Shown: positions 26,894 through 35,249, counted from the first letter of the stretch. The stretch is DNA of 64,000 nucleotides from CAKSEI01 sp964403505 (GCA_964403505.1 CAYOFP010000002.1:62001-126000), one strand, 5' to 3'. The notes: generated by a model from the letters alone, not told the origin. Program-made: numbers and translations.

Positions 26894-27178
26894 ATGACTC
26901 TCAAACCACTTTTTGATAAGGTCGTACTTAAAATGACCGAGGCAGAGGAGACGACGAAGGGCGGCATCATTTTGGCAGCTGCTTCAAAGGAAAAGCCGCA
27001 GATCGCAGAGGTCGTTGCGGTAGGACCGGGCGGAACGGTCGACGGAAAGCAGGTCGATATGGTAGTGAAAGCCGGCGATAAAGTCGTGGCAAGCAAATAC
27101 TCTGGCACGGAGATCAAGTGCGGCGATGAGGAATACACCATCGTAAAACAAAGCGATATACTCGCAATCGTTGACTAA
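26894..27178 (+). CDS. groES: Co-chaperonin GroES
   Basis: 94 aa, full length. It caps the GroEL chamber. The start MTLKPLFDKVVLKM, the mobile loop EETTKGGIILAAASKEKPQ and the C-terminal GDEEYTIVKQSDILAIVD are typical. AAGGAGG lies nine bases before the ATG. CIRCE is just upstream and groEL follows after 12 bases. Confidence 0.98.
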   Translation: MTLKPLFDKVVLKMTEAEETTKGGIILAAASKEKPQIAEVVAVGPGGTVDGKQVDMVVKAGDKVVASKYSGTEIKCGDEEYTIVKQSDILAIVD

Positions 27179-27190
27179 GGAGATATGATA

Positions 27191-28828
27191 ATGGCAAAGA
27201 ATATCAGTTATGGAATTGAGGCGAGAAACGCTCTTTTAAACGGTATCGATAAGCTCGCCGATACAGTAAAGATAACACTCGGACCCAAGGGAAGAAATGT
27301 GGTCCTCGATAAAAAATACGGCTCGCCGCTCATCACAAATGACGGCGTTACGATAGCAAAGGAGATCGAGCTCGAAGATCCCATGGAAAATATGGGCGCA
27401 CAGCTCGTAAAGGAAGTTGCCTCCAAGACAAACGATGTCGCAGGCGACGGTACAACGACGGCGACGCTTCTTGCCCAGGCGTTCATCCGTGAGGGAATGA
27501 AGAACGTTTCCGCAGGCGCAAATCCGATCGTTCTCCGTAAGGGAATTCAGAAGGCAGTCGATAAGGCAGTCGAAAAGCTTATGGCAAATTCCGAGAAGGT
27601 AAAGGGAAGCGATGACATCGCACGTGTCGGTACGATCTCCGCAGGCGACGAGATCATCGGCACGCTGATCGCCGACGCTATGAAGAAGGTAAGCGCCGAC
27701 GGCGTGATCACGGTAGAGGAATCAAAGACGGCAGAGACATACTGCGAGACTGTCGAGGGTATGCAGTTTGACCGTGGATACCTCTCTCCCTATATGGCGA
27801 CAGATACCGATAAGATGGAGGCTGTTCTCGATGATGCTTTCGTGCTTATCACAGATAAGAAGATATCCAATATCCAGGAGATCATCGGTCTGCTCGAGCA
27901 GATCGTACAGGCAGGAAAGAAGCTGCTCATCATTGCCGAGGATGTAGAGGGTGAGGCTCTCACGACGCTCGTTCTCAATAAGCTCCGCGGTACATTCGTA
28001 TGCGTGGCGGTCAAGGCGCCGGGATTTGGCGACAGGAGAAAGGAAATGCTCCGTGATATCGCTATCCTTACAGGCGGCGAGGTCATCACCGAGGAGCTCG
28101 GACTTGAGCTCAAGGACGCTCAGGTAACACAGCTCGGCAGAGCACGTCAGATCAAGGTAAATAAGGAAAATACCATTATCGTTGACGGCGCAGGTGACAA
28201 GGCTGAGATCAGCGCACGTGTTGATCAGATAAGAAACGAGATCGCAAACAGCACGAGCGACTTTGATAAGGAGAAATTGCAGGAGCGCCTTGCAAAGCTC
28301 GCAGGCGGCGTTGCAGTAGTGAAAGTCGGTGCGGCAACAGAGTCTGAGATGAAAGAGAAAAAGCTCCGTATCGAGGACGCACTCAATGCTACGAGAGCCG
28401 CAGTGGAAGAGGGCATTGTAGCCGGCGGCGGTACGGCATATCTCAATGTTATCGGCGATGTTGCAAAGCTGCTTGACGAGACAGAGGGCGATGAAAAAAC
28501 AGGCGTTAAGCTCGTTCTTAAAGCGCTCGAGGCTCCTGTCAGACAGATCGCAGAGAATGCAGGCCATGAGGGCTCTGTCATTGTCGATAAGATCATGAAC
28601 AGCGGCAAGGTCGGCTACGGCTTTGATGCATATACCGAGCAGTATGTTGATATGATGCAGGCAGGCATCGTCGACCCGGCAAAGGTAACACGTTCTGCAC
28701 TCCAGAATGCGGCATCTATCGCAAGCGTTGTGCTCACGACAGAAGCGGTAGTTGCCGACAAGCCGGAAAAGAATCCTCCTATGGCGCCGGCAGGCGACCC
28801 GTCAATGGGCATGGGCGGAATGTATTAA
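27191..28828 (+). CDS. groEL: Chaperonin GroEL
   Basis: 545 aa ATP-dependent chaperonin. The N-terminal MAKNISYGIEARNALL, the ATP-binding DGTTTATLLAQA, KAPGFGDRRKEML and the GGM-type tail (MGMGGMY) are all intact. The ATG at 27191 is preferred over the in-frame ATG at 27185 because AAGGAGA (27177-27183) is eight bases from it and MAKxI is the universal start. A terminator follows at 28845. Confidence 0.98.
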   Translation: MAKNISYGIEARNALLNGIDKLADTVKITLGPKGRNVVLDKKYGSPLITNDGVTIAKEIELEDPMENMGAQLVKEVASKTNDVAGDGTTTATLLAQAFIREGMKNVSAGANPIVLRKGIQKAVDKAVEKLMANSEKVKGSDDIARVGTISAGDEIIGTLIADAMKKVSADGVITVEESKTAETYCETVEGMQFDRGYLSPYMATDTDKMEAVLDDAFVLITDKKISNIQEIIGLLEQIVQAGKKLLIIAEDVEGEALTTLVLNKLRGTFVCVAVKAPGFGDRRKEMLRDIAILTGGEVITEELGLELKDAQVTQLGRARQIKVNKENTIIVDGAGDKAEISARVDQIRNEIANSTSDFDKEKLQERLAKLAGGVAVVKVGAATESEMKEKKLRIEDALNATRAAVEEGIVAGGGTAYLNVIGDVAKLLDETEGDEKTGVKLVLKALEAPVRQIAENAGHEGSVIVDKIMNSGKVGYGFDAYTEQYVDMMQAGIVDPAKVTRSALQNAASIASVVLTTEAVVADKPEKNPPMAPAGDPSMGMGGMY

Positions 28829-28844
28829 TTTTATTAAAGGAAAT

Positions 28845-28880
28845 GACGCTGGTTTGTAAATCGGCGTCTTTTCTTTTTTG
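28845..28880 (+). terminator. Terminator after groEL
   Basis: GACGCTGGTTT (28845-28855) pairs along its length with AAATCGGCGTC (28858-28868), using two G-U pairs, followed by TTTTCTTTTTTG. Confidence 0.88.
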
Positions 28881-28889
28881 TCAAAACTA

Positions 28890-28920
28890 TTGACATTACA
28901 GTTAACTGTAATGTTATAAT
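28890..28920 (+). promoter_or_regulatory. MerR-type promoter with palindromic operator in a 19-bp spacer
   Basis: TTGACA (28890-28895) and TATAAT (28915-28920) are both consensus but 19 bases apart, the overlong spacing typical of promoters activated by MerR proteins. A perfect 22-bp palindrome, arms 28893-28903 and 28904-28914 with core TACAGTTAACTGTA, fills the spacer. The merR-type gene starts 35 bases downstream, so autoregulation is very likely. Confidence 0.85.
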
Positions 28921-28955
28921 ATGCACAGAGGCACAGTAAAAGGAGGCGAGCGCAG

Positions 28956-30149
28956 ATGGATGACAAAGAGACGATGCTACGTATTGGTGAGTTTGCACGC
29001 ATCTGCAATGTCAGTGCGCAGACACTGCGCTACTATGACAGCATCGGCGTGTTGAAAGCGGATTATGTCGATACGGACAGCGGATATCGTTACTATGCCC
29101 CCGATAAGCTTGCAATTTATCACAGAATTGCGGATTATAAAGAGGTCGGTTTTTCCCTTGATGAGATAAGGGTACTGCTGAATGCCGCACCGGAGCAGAA
29201 ACAGACAATGTTTGAGGAGCGGAGACGCGTTCTGCTTGCAGAGCGTCAGGCGGCACAGGAGCGGATCACGAGGCTTGATATCCTGCGTAAGTCCGGGGAA
29301 AGCTTAGAGCGTACACCGCCCGTTTGCGTGCCGTATTTTTCAGAGCTGTGTTCTGAGTTTATCGATGATCCGGAGGCGGTCGGGCGTTGGGAGCTTCTCG
29401 GTACGCTTCCTGCACTGACAGCAGGGGAGCGCTGGACGGAGCATCTCGATCTGATTGCCGGTCCATCCGACGATCCGTCGTTTTTATGTTCGCCGAGCAT
29501 TACGTTCCTCCCGGGCGGTCGGCCGTATTGGGTGTTTTTTTGGACATCCGGCGTGTTATTTACTTCCGGGGGCGCACTTGATAACTACTGTATTCCGAAT
29601 CCGTATGAGATTGCCCGGGTTGGAAATGAGACCTTGATGCTGATCAAGTTTTTTGACCTTGAGGATATATGGGACAGCGGCAGAATCAGACAGCAGGTGT
29701 ACCGCAGGGTCGATCAGACGCATTATACCGAGGAAACGGTGCGGCTGTTTATTGATGATATCGAACTACCGTATGAAGCAGACGAACAGGTGCTCGGCTG
29801 TTGGCGCAGCGTTGCTTTCGTGCGTGACACAGAGGATTTCAGAGCTGATACACAAGGAAACGATGCACAGCTTCTGCCGACGCATCAGATGATTTTTCGT
29901 GAGCGTGGAATGGGTACAAAGGTTTTATACTCCGGGGGCAGTACATCGCAGAGCCTCATGGAATACACCCGCGGGTATGTGTTGAACCGTTGGGCGCAAA
30001 CCGCAGAGCGGTATTTCATTCAGCGTATCGCGCAAAGAGAGTATTTGTTTGTTGAGCATAAGTCGGGCGACTATATGTACGGCGGGCTCAGACCGTATTG
30101 GTATGTTTTTGTACGTGAAGAGGATGCGGAATCTAACGATAATTTATAA
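28956..30149 (+). CDS. MerR family transcriptional regulator with large C-terminal sensor region
   Basis: 397 aa. The winged-helix DNA-binding domain (residues 8-75: LRIGEFARICNVSAQTLRYYDSIG … GYRYY) and a following coiled coil (about 85-115) are standard MerR. The remaining ~270 residues appear to hold two copies of a lipocalin-like module, starting near VGRWELLG (about 141) and VLGCWRSV (about 287), the second ending YLFVEHKSGDYMYGGLRPYWYVF. From memory this resembles the C-terminal region of clostridial BlaR1-like sensors. A ligand-sensing role is inferred; the ligand is unknown. AGGAGG precedes the ATG at 28956. The hydrolase gene follows 16 bases later. Confidence 0.82.
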   Translation: MDDKETMLRIGEFARICNVSAQTLRYYDSIGVLKADYVDTDSGYRYYAPDKLAIYHRIADYKEVGFSLDEIRVLLNAAPEQKQTMFEERRRVLLAERQAAQERITRLDILRKSGESLERTPPVCVPYFSELCSEFIDDPEAVGRWELLGTLPALTAGERWTEHLDLIAGPSDDPSFLCSPSITFLPGGRPYWVFFWTSGVLFTSGGALDNYCIPNPYEIARVGNETLMLIKFFDLEDIWDSGRIRQQVYRRVDQTHYTEETVRLFIDDIELPYEADEQVLGCWRSVAFVRDTEDFRADTQGNDAQLLPTHQMIFRERGMGTKVLYSGGSTSQSLMEYTRGYVLNRWAQTAERYFIQRIAQREYLFVEHKSGDYMYGGLRPYWYVFVREEDAESNDNL

Positions 30150-30165
30150 TTTGAAAGGATAAAAG

Positions 30166-31068
30166 ATGAAACGGTTATTTATTAATTTTACGGCAGTACT
30201 TGCGGCGCTTTGTATGCTCTTGTCTTTTTCCGCCTGCGGCACGGAACCCGCACCCGAGCCTGCGAAAACAGACCCGATCACGGCGTTGAAGGCACTGCCG
30301 CAGGTCGTGTCCGTCACACCGTGTGAAACCGGTGTTGAGGATGCGGCGGCATATGATCTGAAGTTTACGTCGGATGACGGGGAATTGACTATTGCAGCAC
30401 AGTTGATTCTGCCGAAAGATTATTTCTCTTCGGATGCGCCGCTGCTCTATTATTTCCCTGAGATCTCTTGGGAAACCCGGGATCTTGCAAATGGATTTGT
30501 ATCGGAAAAGCTCGGCGTCGTTCGTTTGTTCGCGCGCGGACAGGGTGGCAGCGAGGGTGTGCGAGATCTCGGAGGTGAGGATATCGCCGATGCTGTCCGG
30601 TTGATACGCTTGTGTGAAGAATCGGGAATCAGCGAAGGCAGACGTTGTTACGCCGCAGGCTCGTCCGAGGGCTCGATCACCGCACTGCGTCTCGCATCTC
30701 TTGAGGCGGAGAATTTGTCGGGGGTAGCAGTCGTGAATGTAATAAGCGATCTTGCAGGTCTTTGTGAGGCGAGAGGAGAAGGAATCACCGCATTCGCCGA
30801 ATCGCTGGTGGGCGGCAGCATTACCGATTGCCCGGAGGAATATCAGCGAAGAAGTGCGGTCACCTTTGCCGATAAGCTGAAGATCCCGGTGTTGTTGGTT
30901 GACTATGCAAATCATCCGCAATTTCCCGCCGAGCAAAGCGACGGCTTGGAGCAAGCCCTGCGTGAATCGGGCGGTAATGTGCAGCGATATACAGTAAATA
31001 AACTTTCCTCGGATTTTACTGGCGAAGCGCTTGCAAAATTGCATGAGTGGCTTGCGCATATTGACTGA
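30166..31068 (+). CDS. Alpha/beta-hydrolase lipoprotein
   Basis: 300 aa. The N-terminus is a lipoprotein signal with cysteine at residue 24 (LSFSACGTEPAPEPA). The body has the alpha/beta hydrolase nucleophile elbow GSSEGS (165-170, serine 167) and an upstream FARGQGGSEG loop like that of S9/dienelactone-hydrolase relatives. D and H candidates lie near the C-terminus (LLVDYANHP; LHEWLAH). It should sit on the outer face of the membrane; the substrate is unknown. AAAGGA precedes the ATG. It shares the merR promoter and ends at the terminator at 31080. Confidence 0.78.
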   Translation: MKRLFINFTAVLAALCMLLSFSACGTEPAPEPAKTDPITALKALPQVVSVTPCETGVEDAAAYDLKFTSDDGELTIAAQLILPKDYFSSDAPLLYYFPEISWETRDLANGFVSEKLGVVRLFARGQGGSEGVRDLGGEDIADAVRLIRLCEESGISEGRRCYAAGSSEGSITALRLASLEAENLSGVAVVNVISDLAGLCEARGEGITAFAESLVGGSITDCPEEYQRRSAVTFADKLKIPVLLVDYANHPQFPAEQSDGLEQALRESGGNVQRYTVNKLSSDFTGEALAKLHEWLAHID

Positions 31069-31079
31069 TTTTCAAATCG

Positions 31080-31107
31080 GGAACGGCTCTGCCGTTCCTG
31101 TTTTTTT
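31080..31107 (+). terminator. Terminator after the hydrolase gene
   Basis: GGAACGGC / GCCGTTCC (31080-31087 / 31091-31098) with a TCT loop, then TG and seven T. Its stem is nearly the same as those at 33820 and 35030. Confidence 0.93.
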
Positions 31108-31117
31108 GTCACCGGAA

Positions 31118-31138
31118 ACCTCCGGCTATGCCGGAGGT
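31118..31138. repeat. GC-rich hairpin, not a terminator
   Basis: A perfect 9-bp inverted repeat ACCTCCGGC / GCCGGAGGT around TAT, 11 bases beyond the terminator. No T-run follows on either strand. Function unknown; it could be a remnant of a repeat element. Confidence 0.5.
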
Positions 31139-31163
31139 CCTGACTAATGAATACACAAAAGCA

Positions 31164-31192
31164 TTGCAAAATCTTTCTGCTTGATATATAAT
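31164..31192 (+). promoter_or_regulatory. Promoter of the LRR-SLH gene
   Basis: TTGCAA (31164-31169), 17-base spacer, TATAAT (31187-31192). The predicted start is near 31199, a few bases before a palindromic operator. Confidence 0.75.
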
Positions 31193-31205
31193 AGCAGTAG
31201 TAAAA

Positions 31206-31225
31206 ATATACAGTTTACTGTATAT
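31206..31225 (+). promoter_or_regulatory. Palindromic operator downstream of the LRR-SLH start site
   Basis: ATATACAGT (31206-31214), TT, ACTGTATAT (31217-31225). The core TACAGT-2-ACTGTA is the same as in the merR promoter palindrome at 28893-28914. Its place at about +7 to +26 would suit repression. Confidence 0.6.
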
Positions 31226-31245
31226 ATAAAAAGGGAGGACGAAAA

Positions 31246-33792
31246 ATGAGGACAAAACTAATTTCATTATTGCTTACTGCGGCGCTCATTTGCGGTATGC
31301 TGTGCGCACTGCCGATGACGGCGACCGCTGCAGACAGCGGAAAATGCGGGGGAAATCTCATATGGACATTCGACAACGGCACGCTCACTATTGACGGCAC
31401 AGGTGATATGAATCATTATGATTCGTATTGGTATCCTCGGCCGTGGCGGGATTATTGTGATAGTATTACCACGATTCAAATCAATGAGGGTGTAAAGAGC
31501 ATCGGTGGTTATGCGTTTTGCGGTTGCAGCTCGCTTACCAGCATCACTATCCCGAACAGCTTGACGAGTATCACGAGTCAGGCGTTTTGGTCTTGCAGTG
31601 CACTCACGAGCATCACGATTCCAAATGGCGTAACGTTCATCGATAGCGATGCATTTCAGGGGTGCCGTTCGCTTACGGATATTTATGTAAATGAAAATAA
31701 TCAGAATTATGCTTCTGTCGACGGAATATTATACACAAAAGATAAAACGGGGCTAATAGTCTGCCCGGGAGGGAAAAGAGAGATCGAAATCTTTAACGGT
31801 GTAACGAGCATTGAAAAGTCGGCGTTTTACGGATGCAAGAGCCTCACGAACATCTCGATACCGGACAGTGTAACGAGCATTAGGAAAGATGCGTTTTTGG
31901 GGTGCAGTGCACTGACGGGTATCACCATTCCGAATAGCGTGACAAGCATCGGAGAATATGCGTTTGAAGACTGCACTTCGCTTGCGGATATCGCAATTCC
32001 CTCAAGCGTGACGAGCATAGAAAACAACGCATTTGATGGTTGCAGCTCACTCGGTGATATTCATGTAGATGAAAATAATTCTGATTATACTTCTGTTGAC
32101 GGAGTGTTATATAATAAAGATAAAACACAATTAGTATGTTGCCCGAGAGGGAAAAAAGAGGTTGAGATATATAACGGTGTAACAAGCATAGAAGACCATG
32201 CGTTTTACGGGTGCAAAAGCCTCACGAACATCTCGATACCGGATGGAGTCACGAGAATTGGGAAATATGCGTTTTTTCTCTGCAACAGCCTTGTCGACAT
32301 CTCGCTTCCCGACAGCGTAACGAGTATCGGGGATGAGGCGTTTGGGAATTGCAAAAATCTCACGAGCGTCACGCTCCCCTCAAGCGTAATGAGCATAAAT
32401 GACGGTGCGTTTTCCGGTTGCAAGAGCCTTACGAACATCACGATTCCTAACAGTGTGAGGAGCATCAATCAATATATGTTTTACGGATGCGAAAGTCTTA
32501 CAAGTATCACTATACCCGAAGGTGTGACGGTTATCGGAGGCGAAGCGTTTGTCGGTTGCACGAGCCTTACGAGCATCACGATTCCCGACAGTGTGACAAG
32601 CATTGGATACGATGCGTTTAAGAGGTGCGGTGATTTTACGATCCACGGATATAAAGGCTCATGTGCACAGGGGTATGCAAATAGAAACAAAATTCCGTTT
32701 GCTGAAATAGAACTGTCATACAGCGGAGAATGCGGCGATAACTTGACTTGGATACTGAACGACAGCGATACGCTCATCATCAGCGGTACGGGTGATATGT
32801 GGGACTATTATACCTATTCTGAGAATACGATCTCTCAGCCGTGGCGGCATTATTATGACAGGATCACCGCCGTTCAGATAGATAACGGTGTGACGAGTAT
32901 TGGGAATAAGGCGTTTGCAAAGTGCAGCAGTCTTACAAGTGTCACGCTCCCCGAAAGTGTGACGAATATTGATTACCGTGCGTTTTATGGGTGCAGCAGT
33001 CTTACGGACATTACGATCCCTAATAGTGTGACGAGTATTGAAGACTATGCATTTGGAAAATGCGAAAATCTCACGAGCGTTACGATTCCCTCAAGCGTTA
33101 CGAGTATTAAGGACGATGCGTTTGAAGATTGCCCGTTACTGACCATTTACGGATGCAGTGGTTCGTATGCTCAGAAATATGCCGATGAAAATAATATAAA
33201 GTTTGTAACGGGTATGAAGATAGGGGATAAAGTCTTTTCGGATGTTGATCCCGGTGCGTGGTATGAGAGTGCTGTGAAATATGCGATAACAAATTCGGTC
33301 TTTAGCGGAATGAGCGAAACAACATTCGAGCCGAATACGGCGATGAGCCGAGCAATGCTCGTGCAGGTGCTTTATAATCTTGAGGGTAATCCCTTGTCAT
33401 CTGAGTATACTAATCCCTTTAGTGATGTAAAGGATGGGCAGTGGTATGCAGATGCAGTCAAGTGGGCTGTGGCAAACGGAGTGGTTTACGGAACGACCGA
33501 GACAGCTTTCTCCCCGAATGACAAGATAACCCGTGAACAACTCTCGACCATCTTGTATAGATATTCACAGAAAAAAGGATATGATGTGACCGTTACAGCA
33601 GAGCTCGCCTCATTTCCCGACGGAGATAAGGTATCAGGCTATGCTGAGGATGCGATCAAATGGGCGGTCGGCGTCAGTCTCATTTCAGGAAATAAGATTG
33701 GCGGTGTCAATATGCTTGATGCACGAGGCGACGCTACAAGAGCGCAAGTCGCTATGATACTTATGAAATTTTCTGCAACAGTGGCGAAATAA
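31246..33792 (+). CDS. BspA-like leucine-rich-repeat surface protein with three SLH domains
   Basis: 848 aa. A signal peptide (residues 1-28, cleaved after TATAA) is followed by a cap module (about 33-78: CGGNLIWTFDNGTLTIDGTGDM … PWR). A long run of ~23-residue BspA-type repeats (xSLTSITIPNSVTSIGxxAFxxC) follows to about 485. A second cap near 492 and more repeats come next. Two non-repeat islands of the type NENNxxYxSVDGxLYxKDKT interrupt the array. The C-terminus (from about 662) has three SLH domains (FSDVDPGAWYESAVKYA; FSDVKDGQWYADAVKWA; DKVSGYAEDAIKWA) for binding cell-wall polymer. It is therefore displayed on the surface. GGGAGG precedes the ATG. A role in adhesion is inferred from the family. 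Confidence 0.93.
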   Translation: MRTKLISLLLTAALICGMLCALPMTATAADSGKCGGNLIWTFDNGTLTIDGTGDMNHYDSYWYPRPWRDYCDSITTIQINEGVKSIGGYAFCGCSSLTSITIPNSLTSITSQAFWSCSALTSITIPNGVTFIDSDAFQGCRSLTDIYVNENNQNYASVDGILYTKDKTGLIVCPGGKREIEIFNGVTSIEKSAFYGCKSLTNISIPDSVTSIRKDAFLGCSALTGITIPNSVTSIGEYAFEDCTSLADIAIPSSVTSIENNAFDGCSSLGDIHVDENNSDYTSVDGVLYNKDKTQLVCCPRGKKEVEIYNGVTSIEDHAFYGCKSLTNISIPDGVTRIGKYAFFLCNSLVDISLPDSVTSIGDEAFGNCKNLTSVTLPSSVMSINDGAFSGCKSLTNITIPNSVRSINQYMFYGCESLTSITIPEGVTVIGGEAFVGCTSLTSITIPDSVTSIGYDAFKRCGDFTIHGYKGSCAQGYANRNKIPFAEIELSYSGECGDNLTWILNDSDTLIISGTGDMWDYYTYSENTISQPWRHYYDRITAVQIDNGVTSIGNKAFAKCSSLTSVTLPESVTNIDYRAFYGCSSLTDITIPNSVTSIEDYAFGKCENLTSVTIPSSVTSIKDDAFEDCPLLTIYGCSGSYAQKYADENNIKFVTGMKIGDKVFSDVDPGAWYESAVKYAITNSVFSGMSETTFEPNTAMSRAMLVQVLYNLEGNPLSSEYTNPFSDVKDGQWYADAVKWAVANGVVYGTTETAFSPNDKITREQLSTILYRYSQKKGYDVTVTAELASFPDGDKVSGYAEDAIKWAVGVSLISGNKIGGVNMLDARGDATRAQVAMILMKFSATVAK

Positions 33793-33806
33793 TCAATACA
33801 GGCGAA

Positions 33807-33853
33807 TATAGCAGAAAAAAGAACGGCAATTCGCCGTTCTTTTTTCTGCTATA
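33807..33853 (+). terminator. Terminator after LRR-SLH gene, 21-bp perfect stem
   Basis: Arms 33807-33827 and 33833-33853 are perfectly complementary. The top half is the GAACGGC/GCCGTTC stem around an AATTC loop, with six T inside the 3' arm. It can work in both directions. Confidence 0.88.
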
Positions 33854-33980
33854 ATAGTATCCGCTTTTTAGATTACAAAGTGAAATTATGGTAATTTCGG
33901 AAATTTTTTTTGAAAATATGTAACCTTTAGGATTTTTTTACGTCTATATATATGAAGGTTAAGCATAGGAGGGAAAAAAT

Positions 33981-35000
33981 ATGAAGAAAAAAATAATTTC
34001 ATTATTGCTGATTACGGCGATCGTGTGCGGTGCGATATGCGCACTGCAGTTGACTGCAAAGGTAATAGACACTGGCGAATGCGGTGATAATCTCACCTGG
34101 AAGCTCTACGATAACGGAAAGCTTACTATCAGCGGTTCGGGAGCGATGGCGGATTACGACCGGGACGCTCAACCGTGGAGTGAACATTATGACAAAATTA
34201 TTTCGGTTCAAATCAAAAACGGCGTGACGGGCATTGGGAAATGTGCATTTTATAGATGTGGCAGTCTCACGAGTATCACGATCCCCAACAGTGTGACAGG
34301 TATCGGAAAAATTGCGTTTTTCGGCTGTGAAGGTCTAACGGACATTACGATCCCGGAGAGCGTGACAAGCATTGGCGAGAGCGCGTTTACCTATTGTAGA
34401 GGCCTTGCGAGTATCGCGATCCCGGAGGGCGTAACATGTATCGGCGAGAGCGCATTTTCCGGTTGCGATGCCCTTAAGAGCGTCACGATCCCAAATAGCG
34501 TAACGAGCATTGGCGAGAGTGCGTTTTCCGGTTGCAGAGGTCTTGCGAGCATCACGATCCCAGAGAGCGTAACTGATATCGGTTACTTTGCGTTTGTTAA
34601 CTGTGCCTCACTTACGAGCATTCTGGTAAATGAAAATAATCCTGTATATACTTCTTTTGACGGTATATTATACAACAAAGACAAAACACAGCTGATCTGT
34701 TGCCCACCGGGTAAAAACGAGGCAGAAATATTAGATAGCGTAACAATTATCGATTTCTGTGCTTTTCAAAGCTGCGGTAAGTTTACGAGTGTCACGATCC
34801 CGGACAGCGTGTTAACGATCGGCGGCAGTGCGTTTTCAAGCTGCCATAACCTTCAGAGCATCACGATTCCGAGCAATGTGAAATACATCGGGGAAGGTGT
34901 CTTCGCAGACTGTGAATCTCTTCTGATAATTTACGGAGACAAGAACTCGTATGCGAAAGAGTATGCCAGTATGAATAGTATCCCGTTTTTTGCATCGTGA
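33981..35000 (+). CDS. Secreted BspA-like leucine-rich-repeat protein without SLH anchor
   Basis: 339 aa paralogue of the upstream protein. Signal peptide at residues 1-27; cap module at about 33-75 (CGDNLTWKLYDNGKLTISGSGAM … PWSEHYDKI). BspA-type repeats follow, with one NENNPVYTSFDGILYNKDKTQ island. The end, YAKEYASMNSIPFFAS, matches the LRR-closing segment of the larger protein but no SLH domain follows, so the product is probably released or held by another partner. AGGAGGG lies ahead of the ATG. No convincing promoter is visible in the 127 bases after the upstream terminator, though TAACCTT (33921-33927) and AAGGTTA (33955-33961) form an inverted repeat there. Confidence 0.9.
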   Translation: MKKKIISLLLITAIVCGAICALQLTAKVIDTGECGDNLTWKLYDNGKLTISGSGAMADYDRDAQPWSEHYDKIISVQIKNGVTGIGKCAFYRCGSLTSITIPNSVTGIGKIAFFGCEGLTDITIPESVTSIGESAFTYCRGLASIAIPEGVTCIGESAFSGCDALKSVTIPNSVTSIGESAFSGCRGLASITIPESVTDIGYFAFVNCASLTSILVNENNPVYTSFDGILYNKDKTQLICCPPGKNEAEILDSVTIIDFCAFQSCGKFTSVTIPDSVLTIGGSAFSSCHNLQSITIPSNVKYIGEGVFADCESLLIIYGDKNSYAKEYASMNSIPFFAS

Positions 35001-35023
35001 AAACCGGAGTCAGAAATAATAGA

Positions 35024-35057
35024 AAAAAAAGAACGGCGTATTGCCGTTCTTTTTTTC
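35024..35057. terminator. Bidirectional terminator after the second LRR gene
   Basis: Arms 35024-35037 and 35043-35056 pair perfectly: A-run plus GAACGGC with GCCGTTC plus T-run. It lies 16 bases from the rpsU stop, so it can also end rpsU on the minus strand. Confidence 0.92.
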
Positions 35058-35072
35058 ATACATTTTGCGAAA

Positions 35073-35249
35073 TTATTTGAATTTACGCTTTCTTGCAGCC
35101 TCAGACTTTTTCTTTTTCTTTACGCTGGGCTTCTCGTAGTGCTCTCTTTTCTTGAGCTCAGAAAGCACTCCGCTTCTTGCACACTGTCTTTTGAAACGAC
35201 GAAGTGCGCTGTCGAGTGATTCATTTTCTTTAACTCTGACTTCTGCCAT
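35073..35249 (-). CDS. rpsU: 30S ribosomal protein S21
   Basis: 58 aa, reading MAEVRVKENESLDSALRRF and continuing through a lysine/arginine-rich tail ending RKRKFK. This is the normal length and sequence of S21, which helps mRNA binding near the anti-Shine-Dalgarno. The start at 35249 has AGGGGAGGG just upstream. It has its own promoter at 35302 and is separate from leuS, whose stop lies upstream at 35360. Confidence 0.96.
   Translation of the reverse strand: MAEVRVKENESLDSALRRFKRQCARSGVLSELKKREHYEKPSVKKKKKSEAARKRKFK

Noticed and set aside
28890..28920. Reading the merR palindrome as a terminator or a mobile-element end
   Set aside because: It lies between consensus -35 and -10 boxes with no T-run and no partner copy in inverted orientation; an operator explains it better.
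31500..33150. Dense DNA repeats that could suggest a CRISPR or satellite array
   Set aside because: The ~69-base periodicity is in frame and encodes 23-residue BspA-type leucine-rich repeats; there are no constant repeats separated by unique spacers.
28956..35000. Accessory module as a prophage or genomic island
   Set aside because: No integrase, transposase, tRNA attachment site or phage gene is present, and no direct repeats flank it; duplication in place is enough to explain it.
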